NCBI RefSeq assembly: GCF_011761945.1
Contig: NZ_JAASQV010000001.1
Coordinates: 992,001-1,056,000 of the forward strand
DNA from: Sphingomonas leidyi
Lineage (GTDB): Bacteria; Pseudomonadota; Alphaproteobacteria; Sphingomonadales; Sphingomonadaceae
DNA: 64,000 nt
Direction: 5' to 3'
Below the pieces are notes generated by a model. That model was not told the origin of the DNA, searched no databases, and was given only the letters and a program-made list of their open reading frames with translations. Position 1 is the first letter of the stretch, and every line of letters starts with the position of its first letter. Positions 16,735 to 24,711 of the stretch are shown here, piece after piece. The position numbers were made by a program, and so were the translations under genes.

Positions 16735-18167
16735 TCCGTGCCTTCTCCTGTCGTTCCGAAATCGACCCGGCCGATCGACACCGGGGCCATGATGTTCTGG
16801 ATCTCGCCGGCCAGGCGGCGCACCGCGCCCGGCACGAAGCGCCGGTAGCTCGCGATGTTGCGCGGGCCGATGCCGTGTTCTGCGCTGAAGCTGCCGCCGA
16901 ATTCCCCCACTACGGTGTCGAAGATCAGCGTGCGGGCCTTGTCGAGCAGGGCCGGGTCCGGCGTGCCGCCGGTGCGCGGCCAGACGAGATTATAGTGGAG
17001 TCCGCCGTCGCCGATATGGCCGAAGTCATGGGGCACCAGCCCAGGCGCATGCTGGGCGAGCAAGCCGGCCATCCGCTCGCGAAAGACCATGACGTCGCCG
17101 CGGCGCAGCGCGATGTCGCAGGCCACCACCGTGCCGCTCGCGCGCAAGCCCTCGGGAATCGCGTGCCGCAAGGCCCAGAGCCTGTCGCGCCGATCGATCG
17201 CCGCGTCGCGGATGCTGGCATCGGTGCCGGTCATGAACGGTTCCAGCGCGGCCGCCAGCCGCTCCTCCAGCAGATTCTCGTCGAACGCCGCGCCGGCGGA
17301 CAGCTCGACCAGCACCGCATAGGGTGGAACGCTGTCGAACGGCAGCCGGAGGCCGGGGACGTGATCCGCCGCCGTGCGGATCGCCGCTTCGCTCATGCCC
17401 TCGAACGCGGACAGGCAGCTGCCGAAGTCACGCTCGAGTGCCAGCAGGAGCCGCGGTGCGGAATGGGGGTCGTCGAGCGCGAGCAATGCGGTCAACCGTG
17501 CGGCGGGCAGGGGATGCAGGGCGATGGTGGCGCGCGTGACGATCCCGGTCGATCCGCAGCCGCCGACGAGCAATTGCTTGAGATCGAGCCCGGTATTGTT
17601 CTTCCGGAGCGGCGCGCCCAGCGCGATGCGCGATCCCTTCGCGTCGGAGCGGACGACCTCTACCGACAACAGGTTCGCGCGCACGTCGCCATAGCGCAGC
17701 AGCCGGGCGCCTCCGGTATTGCTGGCAATCATGCCGCCGATGGCCGGATCGGCGCCGAGATCGATCGGAAAGCTCAGCCCGTGCTCGGCCGCGGCCGCAT
17801 TGAGCGCCGACAGCCGAATCCCGGCGTCTACGGTGGCAGTGCGGTTGACCGGATCGATTTCGATGAGGCCGGCGAGCCGCTCCAGGCTTACCAGGATGCA
17901 CGGCTCGCGTTCGGCGGCCAGGCCCGCGCCGGCCAGGCCGGTCCGGCCGCCCGCGACGACGAGGCGGATATTCGCTCCGGCCGCCAGCCGCACCAGCGCC
18001 GATACCTGGGCCGCATCGCTCGGCCGCACGACCGCGATCGGCGCGCCGCCGCCGGCGCCGCGGCCATCGGTGCGATAGGTGGCCAGGTCGGACGTGTCCG
18101 TCAGCACCTGCGCCGCGCCGACGATCTCGGCGAGCATGTCGAACAGGGAGGTTGCGGCGTCGGTCAT
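16731..18167 (-). CDS. FAD-linked D-2-hydroxyglutarate dehydrogenase (D2HGDH/GlcD family)
   Basis: The 478-residue product has an N-terminal FAD-binding-4 domain and a C-terminal FAD-oxidase domain. The flavin site shows VAGGRTGLAGAGL, DPVNRTATVDAGIRLS and DPAIGGMIASNTGGARLLRYG. The catalytic/metal region near the end shows FGHIGDGGLHYN and GSFSAEHGIG. Family members oxidise D-2-hydroxyacids (D-2-hydroxyglutarate, D-lactate, glycolate). Because HglS makes D-2-hydroxyglutarate and its gene overlaps this one by 4 bp (ATGA), oxidation of that compound to 2-oxoglutarate is the best call. The electron acceptor cannot be read from the sequence. Confidence 0.85.
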   Translation of the reverse strand: MTDAATSLFDMLAEIVGAAQVLTDTSDLATYRTDGRGAGGGAPIAVVRPSDAAQVSALVRLAAGANIRLVVAGGRTGLAGAGLAAEREPCILVSLERLAGLIEIDPVNRTATVDAGIRLSALNAAAAEHGLSFPIDLGADPAIGGMIASNTGGARLLRYGDVRANLLSVEVVRSDAKGSRIALGAPLRKNNTGLDLKQLLVGGCGSTGIVTRATIALHPLPAARLTALLALDDPHSAPRLLLALERDFGSCLSAFEGMSEAAIRTAADHVPGLRLPFDSVPPYAVLVELSAGAAFDENLLEERLAAALEPFMTGTDASIRDAAIDRRDRLWALRHAIPEGLRASGTVVACDIALRRGDVMVFRERMAGLLAQHAPGLVPHDFGHIGDGGLHYNLVWPRTGGTPDPALLDKARTLIFDTVVGEFGGSFSAEHGIGPRNIASYRRFVPGAVRRLAGEIQNIMAPVSIGRVDFGTTGEGTE

Positions 18168-19186
18168 GCGGCCTTGGTCATGCCGAAGATGCCGGTGGCA
18201 TTGCCGCTGTCGAAGGACAGGTCGAGCGTGCCGGTTGCCGGATCGACGTCGCGCGTGATGAATTCGTAGAATGAGCCCGGCACCGACAGGGTGCGATCCG
18301 GGCCCACCGGCATGCCGAACGCGCGATCGACCGGATCGGCGCGGAAGGCGGTCTGGCGGACGCGCCCGGAGCCGGAGACCTCCACGCTGTCCTTGATCGG
18401 CCGGCCGAGCGCGCGCTGCGCTTCGGCCAGGGCAGCCACATCGGGCACTCGGTCGGTCGCATGATTGAAGGCATTGCCCTCGGTCGCGATCCAGGCGGCC
18501 TCTGCCGAGGTGCGCTTGAGGAGCTCATAGTCCGCGAGCATCGGCCGGTCGTGCTGGCGCCCGAACGCGCCGACAGCCACGCGTAGCGCATGCGCCGCGA
18601 CGTCGGGAGGCAGCGTCTCCCCCCGGCCAAGCCGGGCGAGCGCCGCCGCGGTCTCCGCGTCGATGGGATCCCGGGACGTGCCGAAGACGCGTGCGGCCGC
18701 GCCGGCGAATTCCGCGTCGAACCGGTCGACGTGCAGCTCGCTGACGAAGAATTGGGGAATGGTCTCGGGATGGGTGCGGTGGCGATAGGCGCGACCCGTC
18801 ATCCGCAGCCGGGGCAGCGGATAGATCGCCGCCTCCGCATAGCCGAGCGGCTCGAGGATCCGGCGAAATGCCTGCTCGCCGGCAGGCAGGCTGCCGGTAT
18901 CGCCATGTGGAAGGCGGATCGTCCGCAGGGCGCCATGGTCGAAACGGACGCGCCGGCCCGAACGGCGGACATCGTCGACATAGGCCGCGCCCGTCGCGGT
19001 GCGATCGAGCAGGTCGGCGAAGAGGATCGTGTTGAGCGCTACCGTGAAGTCGAGCGCATCGACGCCGGAGGCGGTCTTCGCCGAATCCGCCATGGGTTCG
19101 ATGATATCCCGCGCTGCCCGCATCCGATCCGCGGGCAGGATGGCGCCGACCAGTGCATCCAACGCGCTTTGATGCTTATTCATCAT
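18164..19186 (-). CDS. hglS: 2-oxoadipate dioxygenase/decarboxylase HglS (DUF1338)
   Basis: The 340-residue product belongs to the DUF1338/YdcJ family, whose P. putida member HglS is an Fe(II) enzyme turning 2-oxoadipate into D-2-hydroxyglutarate and CO2. Family landmarks are FDHGALRTIRLP with its metal-ligand His, FFVSELHVDRF, GNAFNHATDR and SGSGRVRQTAFRADPVDR. Length fits the shorter family branch. ATG 19186 and ATG 19183 are adjacent; GAGGT upstream better suits the second. It is the first gene of the minus-strand operon, overlaps the D2HGDH gene and is divergent from a LysR gene that probably controls it. Confidence 0.88.
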   Translation of the reverse strand: MMNKHQSALDALVGAILPADRMRAARDIIEPMADSAKTASGVDALDFTVALNTILFADLLDRTATGAAYVDDVRRSGRRVRFDHGALRTIRLPHGDTGSLPAGEQAFRRILEPLGYAEAAIYPLPRLRMTGRAYRHRTHPETIPQFFVSELHVDRFDAEFAGAAARVFGTSRDPIDAETAAALARLGRGETLPPDVAAHALRVAVGAFGRQHDRPMLADYELLKRTSAEAAWIATEGNAFNHATDRVPDVAALAEAQRALGRPIKDSVEVSGSGRVRQTAFRADPVDRAFGMPVGPDRTLSVPGSFYEFITRDVDPATGTLDLSFDSGNATGIFGMTKAA

Positions 19187-19258
19187 TTACCTCGACCTGG
19201 TTGCCAATGGCTTGCGGCCATGTGAGGTATGGATGGAGCGATTCAAAACGGATTAGTG

Positions 19259-19272
19259 TCATCTACAGATGA
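19259..19272. promoter_or_regulatory. Palindrome in the hglS / lysR divergent region
   Basis: TCATCTACAGATGA is a palindrome (6-bp arms around AC) 9 bp before the LysR start, in the 95-bp hglS-lysR gap. Its position over the lysR translation start region suits an autoregulatory site of the LysR protein. The rest of the gap (GATTCAAAACGGATTAG) is AT-rich enough to hold promoters for both genes. Confidence 0.4.
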
Positions 19273-19281
19273 GCATTTGGA

Positions 19282-20196
19282 ATGAGTGAAGGCAGGCGGC
19301 TATTGCCCCCGATGGCGGCGCTCAACAGCTTCGTCGCCGCGGCGCGCCATGGCAGCTTCTCGCGGGCGGCAGCGCATATCGGCCTCACGCAGAGCGCCGT
19401 CAGCCGGCAGGTGGCGTTGCTGGAGGACTGGCTGCAGACGAGCCTGTTCGACCGGCACGGACGCCGGGTTACCCTCAACGCGGCCGGCCGCGCCTATGCC
19501 GACGAAGTCAGGCCGGCGCTGGATCGGATCCGGCTGGCCACCGACCGGCTGGCAAGCGGCACCGGGCGGACCCTGATGATCGCGACGCTGCCGAGCTTCG
19601 GGATGCGCTGGCTCGCGCCGCGGCTGCCGGGACTCTCCGCGCGCCACCCCGAGATGACCGTCAATTTCGCGGCGCGTTCCTTTCCGTTCGACCTCGAAGA
19701 GGAGGGATTCGACGGGGCGATCCATTTCGGCCAGCCGGACTGGCCGGACGCTTCGCACCTGCGCTTGTTCGGGGAGCGGGCGGTGGTGGTTTGCAGTGCC
19801 GATTGGCTGGCATCCCATCCGGTAGGATCGCCGGCGGACCTGATCGACAAGCCGCTCCTGTTCCAGGCATCCCGCCTCGATGCCTGGAACCGCTGGTTCG
19901 CGGATTGCGGGATCGTCGACCTGCCCAGGCTGCAGGGGCAGCGGTTCGAGCATTTCCTGATGCTGGCTCAGGCGGTGGCGGCCGGCGTCGGCGTCGCGCT
20001 GATACCCGAGTTCCTGATTTCGCCGGAGCTCGCGAGCGGCAATCTGGTCATACCCTTCGACCAGCCGCTGCACACCGACGACGCCTATTATCTCGTCCGG
20101 CGTACGGATTGGCGGAGCAACGACGCGATGGTCGATTTCAGCGCATGGATGGGCGAGCAGATCGATGTCGCCAGACTGCCCGCGCGCGCGGGATAG
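19282..20196 (+). CDS. LysR-family transcriptional regulator (GcvA-like)
   Basis: The 304-residue product has an N-terminal winged helix-turn-helix, MAALNSFVAAARHGSFSRAA followed by HIGLTQSAVSRQVALLEDWL and FDRHGRRVTLN, and a C-terminal LysR substrate-binding domain. The LPPMAALNSF opening is typical of GcvA-like members. It is divergent from hglS with 95 bp between, the classical arrangement for a LysR protein controlling the neighbouring catabolic operon. Likely co-inducers are lysine-pathway intermediates such as 2-aminoadipate or 2-oxoadipate, which is inferred. Confidence 0.92.
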   Translation: MSEGRRLLPPMAALNSFVAAARHGSFSRAAAHIGLTQSAVSRQVALLEDWLQTSLFDRHGRRVTLNAAGRAYADEVRPALDRIRLATDRLASGTGRTLMIATLPSFGMRWLAPRLPGLSARHPEMTVNFAARSFPFDLEEEGFDGAIHFGQPDWPDASHLRLFGERAVVVCSADWLASHPVGSPADLIDKPLLFQASRLDAWNRWFADCGIVDLPRLQGQRFEHFLMLAQAVAAGVGVALIPEFLISPELASGNLVIPFDQPLHTDDAYYLVRRTDWRSNDAMVDFSAWMGEQIDVARLPARAG

Positions 20197-20326
20197 ATGC
20201 TGCTCCGCCCTTGACGCACAGGGGATCGGCGCCGGGATGCGGGCAGGGAACGATAGGGGGATGCGATAGCGCGGCCCATCGCGCGCAACGCCAGCTTGGG
20301 GCGGCGATAGATTTTCACGCGCCTAA

Positions 20327-20349
20327 ATTCCTATTTGATGAATAGGAAT
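20327..20349. promoter_or_regulatory. Perfect inverted repeat upstream of the TauE/SafE leader
   Basis: ATTCCTATT (20327-20335) and AATAGGAAT (20341-20349) are perfect 9-bp inverted arms with a 5-base centre, TGATG. It is AT-rich inside very GC-rich DNA and lies about 55 bp before the leader peptide start, where an operator or -10/-35 overlap is expected. A sulfur- or cysteine-responsive repressor site is a reasonable guess given the downstream genes. Confidence 0.5.
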
Positions 20350-20404
20350 AAACGGGCGGCGGCCATGGCCTCGCATTGCGGGATCAAACCATGGGAGAAA
20401 CCCA

Positions 20405-20488
20405 GTGAAGATCAGCCTGTTCGCGCCGCAAGCCACGCGCGATGCGCGCGATCCGGCCTATCGCCCGGCGACGGTGGCCCGTCGGTGA
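20405..20488 (+). CDS. 27-residue leader peptide coupled to the TauE/SafE gene
   Basis: A 27-codon frame starts at GTG 20405, six bases after GGGAGA, and ends in TGA at 20486-20488. The stop overlaps the GTG of the exporter gene as GTGA. The peptide begins VKISLFAPQATRDARD and is Ala/Arg-rich with no cysteine or methionine inside. The strong ribosome site here, against a weak one for the exporter, suggests that translation of the exporter depends on the leader. It was too short for automatic calling. It could be a regulatory upstream ORF or an unconserved accident. Confidence 0.5.
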   Translation: MKISLFAPQATRDARDPAYRPATVARR

Positions 20489-21264
20489 CGCATTTCGATC
20501 CGCTCTATTCGCTCGCCGGGGTGCTGGTCGGCCTGCTCGTCGGCATGACGGGTGTCGGTGGCGGTTCGTTGATGACGCCGCTGCTCGTCCTGGTCTTCGG
20601 CTTCCATCCCGCCACCGCGGTGGGCACCGATCTGCTCTATGCCTCGGCTACCAAGGCAGTGGGCACTGCGGTCCATGGCGCCGGCGGCACGGTCGACTGG
20701 AAGGTGGTGCGGCGGCTGGCCATCGGGAGCGTGCCGGCCACGCTGGTCACGCTGCTGGCGCTGGCGGCGCTCGGGACGCATCTCGAGAGCACCGGCCGCG
20801 TGATCAGCCTCACGCTTGGCGTCGCCCTGATCGCTACCGCCGTGGCGATCTTCTTCCGGCGCCGGATCGTCGAATATTTCACGAACGACCGACCGCCGCG
20901 GCCCGAACGCCAGGTGGCGGTGCTGACGATCGTCCTTGGCGCGGTGCTCGGCGTGCTCGTCTCGCTGTCGTCCGTCGGCGCGGGCGCGCTCGGCATGACC
21001 GTGCTGCTGATCCTCTATCCGCGCCTCCCGACCAATCGCCTCGTCGGCTCCGACATCGCCCATGCCGTGCCGCTGACCCTGATCGCGGGGGTCGGGCATT
21101 GGGTTCTCGGTTCGATCGACTTCGTACTGCTCGGATCGCTGCTGCTGGGATCGGTGCCCGGCATCGTCGTCGGCAGCCTTGTCGCTACGCGCGTCCCCGA
21201 TCGGGTGCTGCGTCCCGTGCTTGCCGGAACGCTCGCCATCGTGGGCGGCAAGCTTGTCCTTTGA
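20485..21264 (+). CDS. TauE/SafE-family sulfite/organosulfonate exporter
   Basis: The 259-residue inner-membrane product has about eight hydrophobic helices in two homologous halves. The first half shows LVGMTGVGGGSLMTPLLVLV and HPATAVGTDLLYASATKAVG; the second shows SLSSVGAGALGMTVLLIL and LVGSDIAHAVPLTLIAG. I chose the GTG at 20485 because the protein then starts MTHFDPLYSLAG like its relatives. A longer in-frame start from 20338 would add 49 residues without homology. The family exports sulfite, taurine derivatives or sulfoacetate. The adjacent MetNIQ genes support a sulfur role. Confidence 0.85.
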   Translation: MTHFDPLYSLAGVLVGLLVGMTGVGGGSLMTPLLVLVFGFHPATAVGTDLLYASATKAVGTAVHGAGGTVDWKVVRRLAIGSVPATLVTLLALAALGTHLESTGRVISLTLGVALIATAVAIFFRRRIVEYFTNDRPPRPERQVAVLTIVLGAVLGVLVSLSSVGAGALGMTVLLILYPRLPTNRLVGSDIAHAVPLTLIAGVGHWVLGSIDFVLLGSLLLGSVPGIVVGSLVATRVPDRVLRPVLAGTLAIVGGKLVL

Positions 21265-21284
21265 ACCGCATCGGAGAACGACCC

Positions 21285-21962
21285 ATGTCGCTGGAACCCA
21301 ATTTCTTCAACGAACGCGACGACCAGATGTGGGCCGATCTGCTTTCTCCCGGGCGCAGGGCCTTGCTCGGCGGCGGCGCCGCGGCGCTGGCTGCGCTCGG
21401 GCTGGCACGGGATGCGCGGGCGCAGACCGTGCCGGTCGCCGCCCCCGCGCCGGGCGCAGCGGGCCGCAGTCCCTGGGGCTATGAGACCTACAGGGAGCCA
21501 ACGCCGCGCCCCAGCTCGGTACGTCCGGGCGAGGCGGTACTGCCCTCGGCTCCGCGCGCCTATACCGATATCGAGAGCTATCATGCGCACATCTATTTCG
21601 ACGAGGACAGCTACGCGAAGGCGGCGCTGATCCGCAAATGGGCGGCCGAGCGCTTCTCCGTCGAACTCGGCAACTGGAACCTCGAGCCGCGCGGGCCGCA
21701 CGTCACGCCGTCCTTCTATTTCGGCTTCACCAACGATCTGCTGCCGGTGATCGTGCCGTGGCTGCAGCTCAACAGCCTCGGCCTCACCATCCTGCTCCAT
21801 CCGAACACCGAGGATCCGCGCGCCGACCATCTCTATTATGCGCTCTGGGTGAACCGTTCGCAGCCGGTGAACGCCTATGGGATGCGCGGCCCGGCGCCCG
21901 GCGAGCCCAGGGTCGAGCAGATCTATCCCAATACCCGGCCGACTGTCCGGCCCGAAGCCTGA
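21285..21962 (+). CDS. Secreted DOPA 4,5-dioxygenase-family protein
   Basis: The 225-residue product has a Tat-like leader (GRRALLGGGAAALAALGLA to ARAQ, about residues 24-47), so it is probably periplasmic. The remainder is a DOPA-dioxygenase-like domain: YHAHIYFDEDSYAKA, GPHVTPSFYFGFTND, PWLQLNSLGLTILLHPN and DHLYYALWV, with conserved histidines. ATG 21285 follows GGAGAA. Fungal and plant relatives open the ring of DOPA, but bacterial members are mostly uncharacterised. Export by Tat would suit a metal-loaded protein. It lies 20 bp after the TauE/SafE stop and ends in a hairpin, so it closes that operon. Confidence 0.8.
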   Translation: MSLEPNFFNERDDQMWADLLSPGRRALLGGGAAALAALGLARDARAQTVPVAAPAPGAAGRSPWGYETYREPTPRPSSVRPGEAVLPSAPRAYTDIESYHAHIYFDEDSYAKAALIRKWAAERFSVELGNWNLEPRGPHVTPSFYFGFTNDLLPVIVPWLQLNSLGLTILLHPNTEDPRADHLYYALWVNRSQPVNAYGMRGPAPGEPRVEQIYPNTRPTVRPEA

Positions 21963-21971
21963 GGGAAAGAA

Positions 21972-22004
21972 GGGCCGCGCTCATCGGGGGGAAGAGCGCG
22001 GCCC
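21972..22004 (+). terminator. Hairpin terminator after the DOPA-dioxygenase-family gene
   Basis: GGGCCGCGCTC (21972-21982) and GAGCGCGGCCC (21994-22004) form a perfect 11-bp stem with an 11-nt loop, ten bases after the stop codon. There is no U-run, as is common for terminators in GC-rich alphaproteobacteria. Confidence 0.65.
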
Positions 22005-22131
22005 AGACCTGAGCTCGGGGGGATGACCTAGCCCGGGGAAGCGACGAAGCCGGACGAGAGCGAATGCTGGCTTCATCGGCACGCATCAATTCATACTGAT
22101 CGAGTAGACATTAAGAAGCAAGTTCGGCTAT

Positions 22132-22156
22132 CGCACGCTAAAGCTCATCTCGTGCG
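22132..22156 (+). promoter_or_regulatory. Hairpin in the metN upstream region
   Basis: CGCACG (22132-22137) and CGTGCG (22151-22156) can pair around a 13-nt loop, CTAAAGCTCATCT, about 80 bp before the metN start. It may be a 5'-UTR structure. The spacing and loop do not match a SAM riboswitch class that I can recall, so I make no riboswitch claim. The preceding 22030-22130 is relatively AT-rich and probably holds the promoter. Confidence 0.3.
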
Positions 22157-22234
22157 TGCGGCGAAGCAGAAGCGCTATCCACGTCGCTCGTGAACCTGCC
22201 GGGCAATCCCAGCCCGGCGCCATCCGGAAAGCCC

Positions 22235-23203
22235 ATGATCCATCTCGAAAACGTTCATAAGGCCTTCGCCAATGGTCATGCGGCGCTGGCTGGCGTCGAC
22301 CTCGAGATCGCGCGCGGCGAAGTGTTCGGCATCATCGGCCGCTCGGGCGCGGGCAAGTCCACCCTGGTGCGGCTGCTCAACGGGCTCGAGCGCCCTACCG
22401 CCGGCAAGGTCGAGATCGACGGCATCGCGCTGGACGGCCTTTCCGGCGAGGGCCTGCGCGCGTTGCGTCGGCGCGTGGGCATGATCTTCCAGAATTTCGG
22501 GCTGCTCGGTTCGCGCACCATATTCGACAATGTCGCGCTGCCGCTGCGGATCGCTGGAGCCGACAAGGCGCGGATCGCCGCGCGCGTGCCCGAATTGCTC
22601 GCCCGTGTCGGCCTTGCCGACCATCGCGCCAAATATCCCGCCCAGCTGTCGGGAGGGCAGAAGCAGCGCGTCGGCATTGCCCGGGCGCTGGCGACCGATC
22701 CCGACATCCTGCTCTGCGACGAGGCGACCAGCGCGCTCGATCCGGAGACGACCCGCAGCATCCTCGCGCTCCTTGGCGACCTCAACCGCGAATTGGGGCT
22801 CACCATCGTGTTGATCACCCATGAGATGGAAGTCGTCCGTCAGGTCTGCGATCGCGTCGCGGTGCTGCACGCCGGCCGCGTCGTCGAGGCGGGCAGCGTC
22901 GCCGATGTCTTCCTTCGCCCGCGGGCAGCGGAGACCCGCGCGTTGATCGACGAAGACGGCGAGGACGCGCGGCCGCTCGCCTTTGACGGGCCGCTCGCCC
23001 GCCTGACGTTGCAAGGCGATGCGGTCCTGCAGCCCGTGCTCACCCGTATCGCGCGCGAGACCGGTACGGACTTCGTAATCCTGGACGGCCGGATCGGCCG
23101 GCTGAGGGACGCCAGCTTCGGCCAGCTGACTCTCGGCCTGTCGGGCGGGAACACCGAAGCCGCGCTCGCGGCGCTGCGTCAGCATGGCGAGGTGGCGGCA
23201 TGA
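22235..23203 (+). CDS. metN: Methionine ABC transporter ATP-binding protein MetN
   Basis: The 322-residue product is the ATPase of a D/L-methionine importer. Walker A is GRSGAGKST, the signature LSGGQKQRVGIARAL, Walker B DILLCDEATSALDP, and the switch His is in LITHEMEVV. About 75 C-terminal residues after the ATPase form the NIL regulatory domain that senses methionine and is typical of MetN. I chose ATG 22235 (GGAAA upstream); an upstream GTG at 22190 is possible. It overlaps metI by 4 bp. A methionine-specific substrate is supported by the adjacent MetI and MetQ. Confidence 0.92.
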   Translation: MIHLENVHKAFANGHAALAGVDLEIARGEVFGIIGRSGAGKSTLVRLLNGLERPTAGKVEIDGIALDGLSGEGLRALRRRVGMIFQNFGLLGSRTIFDNVALPLRIAGADKARIAARVPELLARVGLADHRAKYPAQLSGGQKQRVGIARALATDPDILLCDEATSALDPETTRSILALLGDLNRELGLTIVLITHEMEVVRQVCDRVAVLHAGRVVEAGSVADVFLRPRAAETRALIDEDGEDARPLAFDGPLARLTLQGDAVLQPVLTRIARETGTDFVILDGRIGRLRDASFGQLTLGLSGGNTEAALAALRQHGEVAA

Positions 23204-23865
23204 GCGGCTGGTTCGCCAATGTCGACTGGAGCGAGATCGGCCAGGCTTGTCTCGACACGCTTGCGATGCTCGGCGGCTCGCTGTTGCTGACCCTGGCGCT
23301 GGGCTTGCCGCTCGGCGTGCTGCTGTTCCTCACCAGCCCGGGGCAGGTCTGGCAGAATCGCGTGGTGAGCGGGGGATTGGCGCTCGCCGTCAACCTGTTG
23401 CGCTCCGTGCCCTTCATCATCCTGCTGATCGTGATGATCCCGCTGACGGTGTTGCTGGCCGGCACTTCGCTCGGCGTGGCGGGCGCGATCCCGCCATTGG
23501 TGGTCGGGGCGGCGCCATTCTTCGCGCGGCTGGTCGAGACTGCGCTGCGCGAAGTCGATCGCAACACCATCGAAGCGGTCCAGGCCATGGGAGCGACCAC
23601 GCGCGACCTGGTGTTTCGGGCTTTGCTGCCCGAGGCGCTGCCCGGGATTCTGGCGGGGGCGACCGTCACTGCGATCGCACTCGTCTCGTTCACCGCCATG
23701 GCGGGCGCCGTCGGCGCCGGCGGCCTTGGCGATCTCGCCATCCGCTTCGGCTATCAACGCTTCCAGACCGATGTGATGCTGGTCACCGTCGCGCTGCTGC
23801 TCGTCCTCGTCCAGCTTCTCCAGATGGCGGGAGACCGCCTCGTCCGCCACTTTACCCGCCGATAG
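23200..23865 (+). CDS. metI: Methionine ABC transporter permease MetI
   Basis: The 221-residue inner-membrane permease has five hydrophobic helices. Recognisable parts are LLLTLALGLPLGVLLFLTSP, NLLRSVPFIILLIVMIPLT, and the ATPase-coupling EAA loop EAVQAMGATTRDLVFRALLP followed by ALPGILAGATVTAI. This order is the MetI pattern and the length is standard. It starts inside the metN stop (ATGA) and ends 8 bp before metQ, so the three genes form one transcript. Confidence 0.93.
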   Translation: MSGWFANVDWSEIGQACLDTLAMLGGSLLLTLALGLPLGVLLFLTSPGQVWQNRVVSGGLALAVNLLRSVPFIILLIVMIPLTVLLAGTSLGVAGAIPPLVVGAAPFFARLVETALREVDRNTIEAVQAMGATTRDLVFRALLPEALPGILAGATVTAIALVSFTAMAGAVGAGGLGDLAIRFGYQRFQTDVMLVTVALLLVLVQLLQMAGDRLVRHFTRR

Positions 23866-23873
23866 GATTTCCG

Positions 23874-24671
23874 ATGCAACGACGCCTGCTCCTCACCGCC
23901 CTTGCCGCCTTCGCGCTCGCCGGCTGCGGCAAATCCGCGAAGACCGAGGATCCCGACATGCTGAGCGTGGCCGCTACGGCGGTGCCGCATGCCGAGATCC
24001 TCGCATTCGTGAAGCCGGCGCTGGCCAAGCAGGGGCTGAAGCTCGATGTTCGGGTGTTCAACGATTATGTTCAGCCCAACACGCAGGTGGCGGAAGGCCG
24101 CATCCTGGTGAATTACTTCCAGACCGCGCCCTATCTCGCCGAGTTCAACCGGGCCAAGGGCACCCATCTGGTGACGATTGCCGGCGTGCATGTCGAGCCG
24201 ATGGGTGCCTATTCGCGCAAGTGGAAGGCGATTGCGGACGTGCCCGAGGGCGCGACGATCGCGATCCCCAACGACCCGAGCAACAGCGGCCGCGCGCTGC
24301 AGCTGCTCGCCAGGGCCGGGCTGATCACCTTGCTCGATCCCAAGGCCGTTTCGGCCACGCCCAAGGACATCGTCGAGAACCGCAGGAACCTCAAGTTCCG
24401 CGAACTCGAGGCGGCGACGCTGCCGCGCGTGCTCGACCAGGTCGATCTGGCGCTGATCAACACCAACTATGCGCTCGATGCGAAGCTGAACCCAAGGCGC
24501 GATGCGCTGGCGATCGAGGGCAAGGACAGCCCCTATGTGAACTTCATCGTGGGCCAGGAAAGCGCGAAGAGCGACCCGCGCGTTCAAAAGCTGGTCGCGG
24601 CGCTGCACAGCCCCGAGACGAGGGCGTTCATCGAGCGCAGATATGGCGGGGCGGTGATCCCGGCCTTCTGA
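23874..24671 (+). CDS. metQ: Methionine-binding lipoprotein MetQ
   Basis: The 265-residue product is the substrate-binding lipoprotein of the MetNI importer. A lipobox LAGCGKS sits near residue 18 after a short hydrophobic leader, so it is anchored in the membrane on the periplasmic side. NlpA/MetQ family segments are LSVAATAVPHAEILAFVKPA, LDVRVFNDYVQPN, VNYFQTAPYLAEFN, ATIAIPNDPSNSGRALQLL and LINTNYAL. The ATG at 23874 follows AGGAT. It is the last gene of metNIQ and is convergent with the TetR gene 40 bp away. Confidence 0.93.
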   Translation: MQRRLLLTALAAFALAGCGKSAKTEDPDMLSVAATAVPHAEILAFVKPALAKQGLKLDVRVFNDYVQPNTQVAEGRILVNYFQTAPYLAEFNRAKGTHLVTIAGVHVEPMGAYSRKWKAIADVPEGATIAIPNDPSNSGRALQLLARAGLITLLDPKAVSATPKDIVENRRNLKFRELEAATLPRVLDQVDLALINTNYALDAKLNPRRDALAIEGKDSPYVNFIVGQESAKSDPRVQKLVAALHSPETRAFIERRYGGAVIPAF

Positions 24672-24711
24672 ACCGGTTCGTGCATTCCGGCCGTGCCGGA
24701 AGGGCGCACGA

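Noticed and set aside
22087..22234. A SAM riboswitch in front of metN
   Set aside because: One small hairpin is visible, but I could not match it to a conserved SAM riboswitch core. A covariance-model scan would decide.
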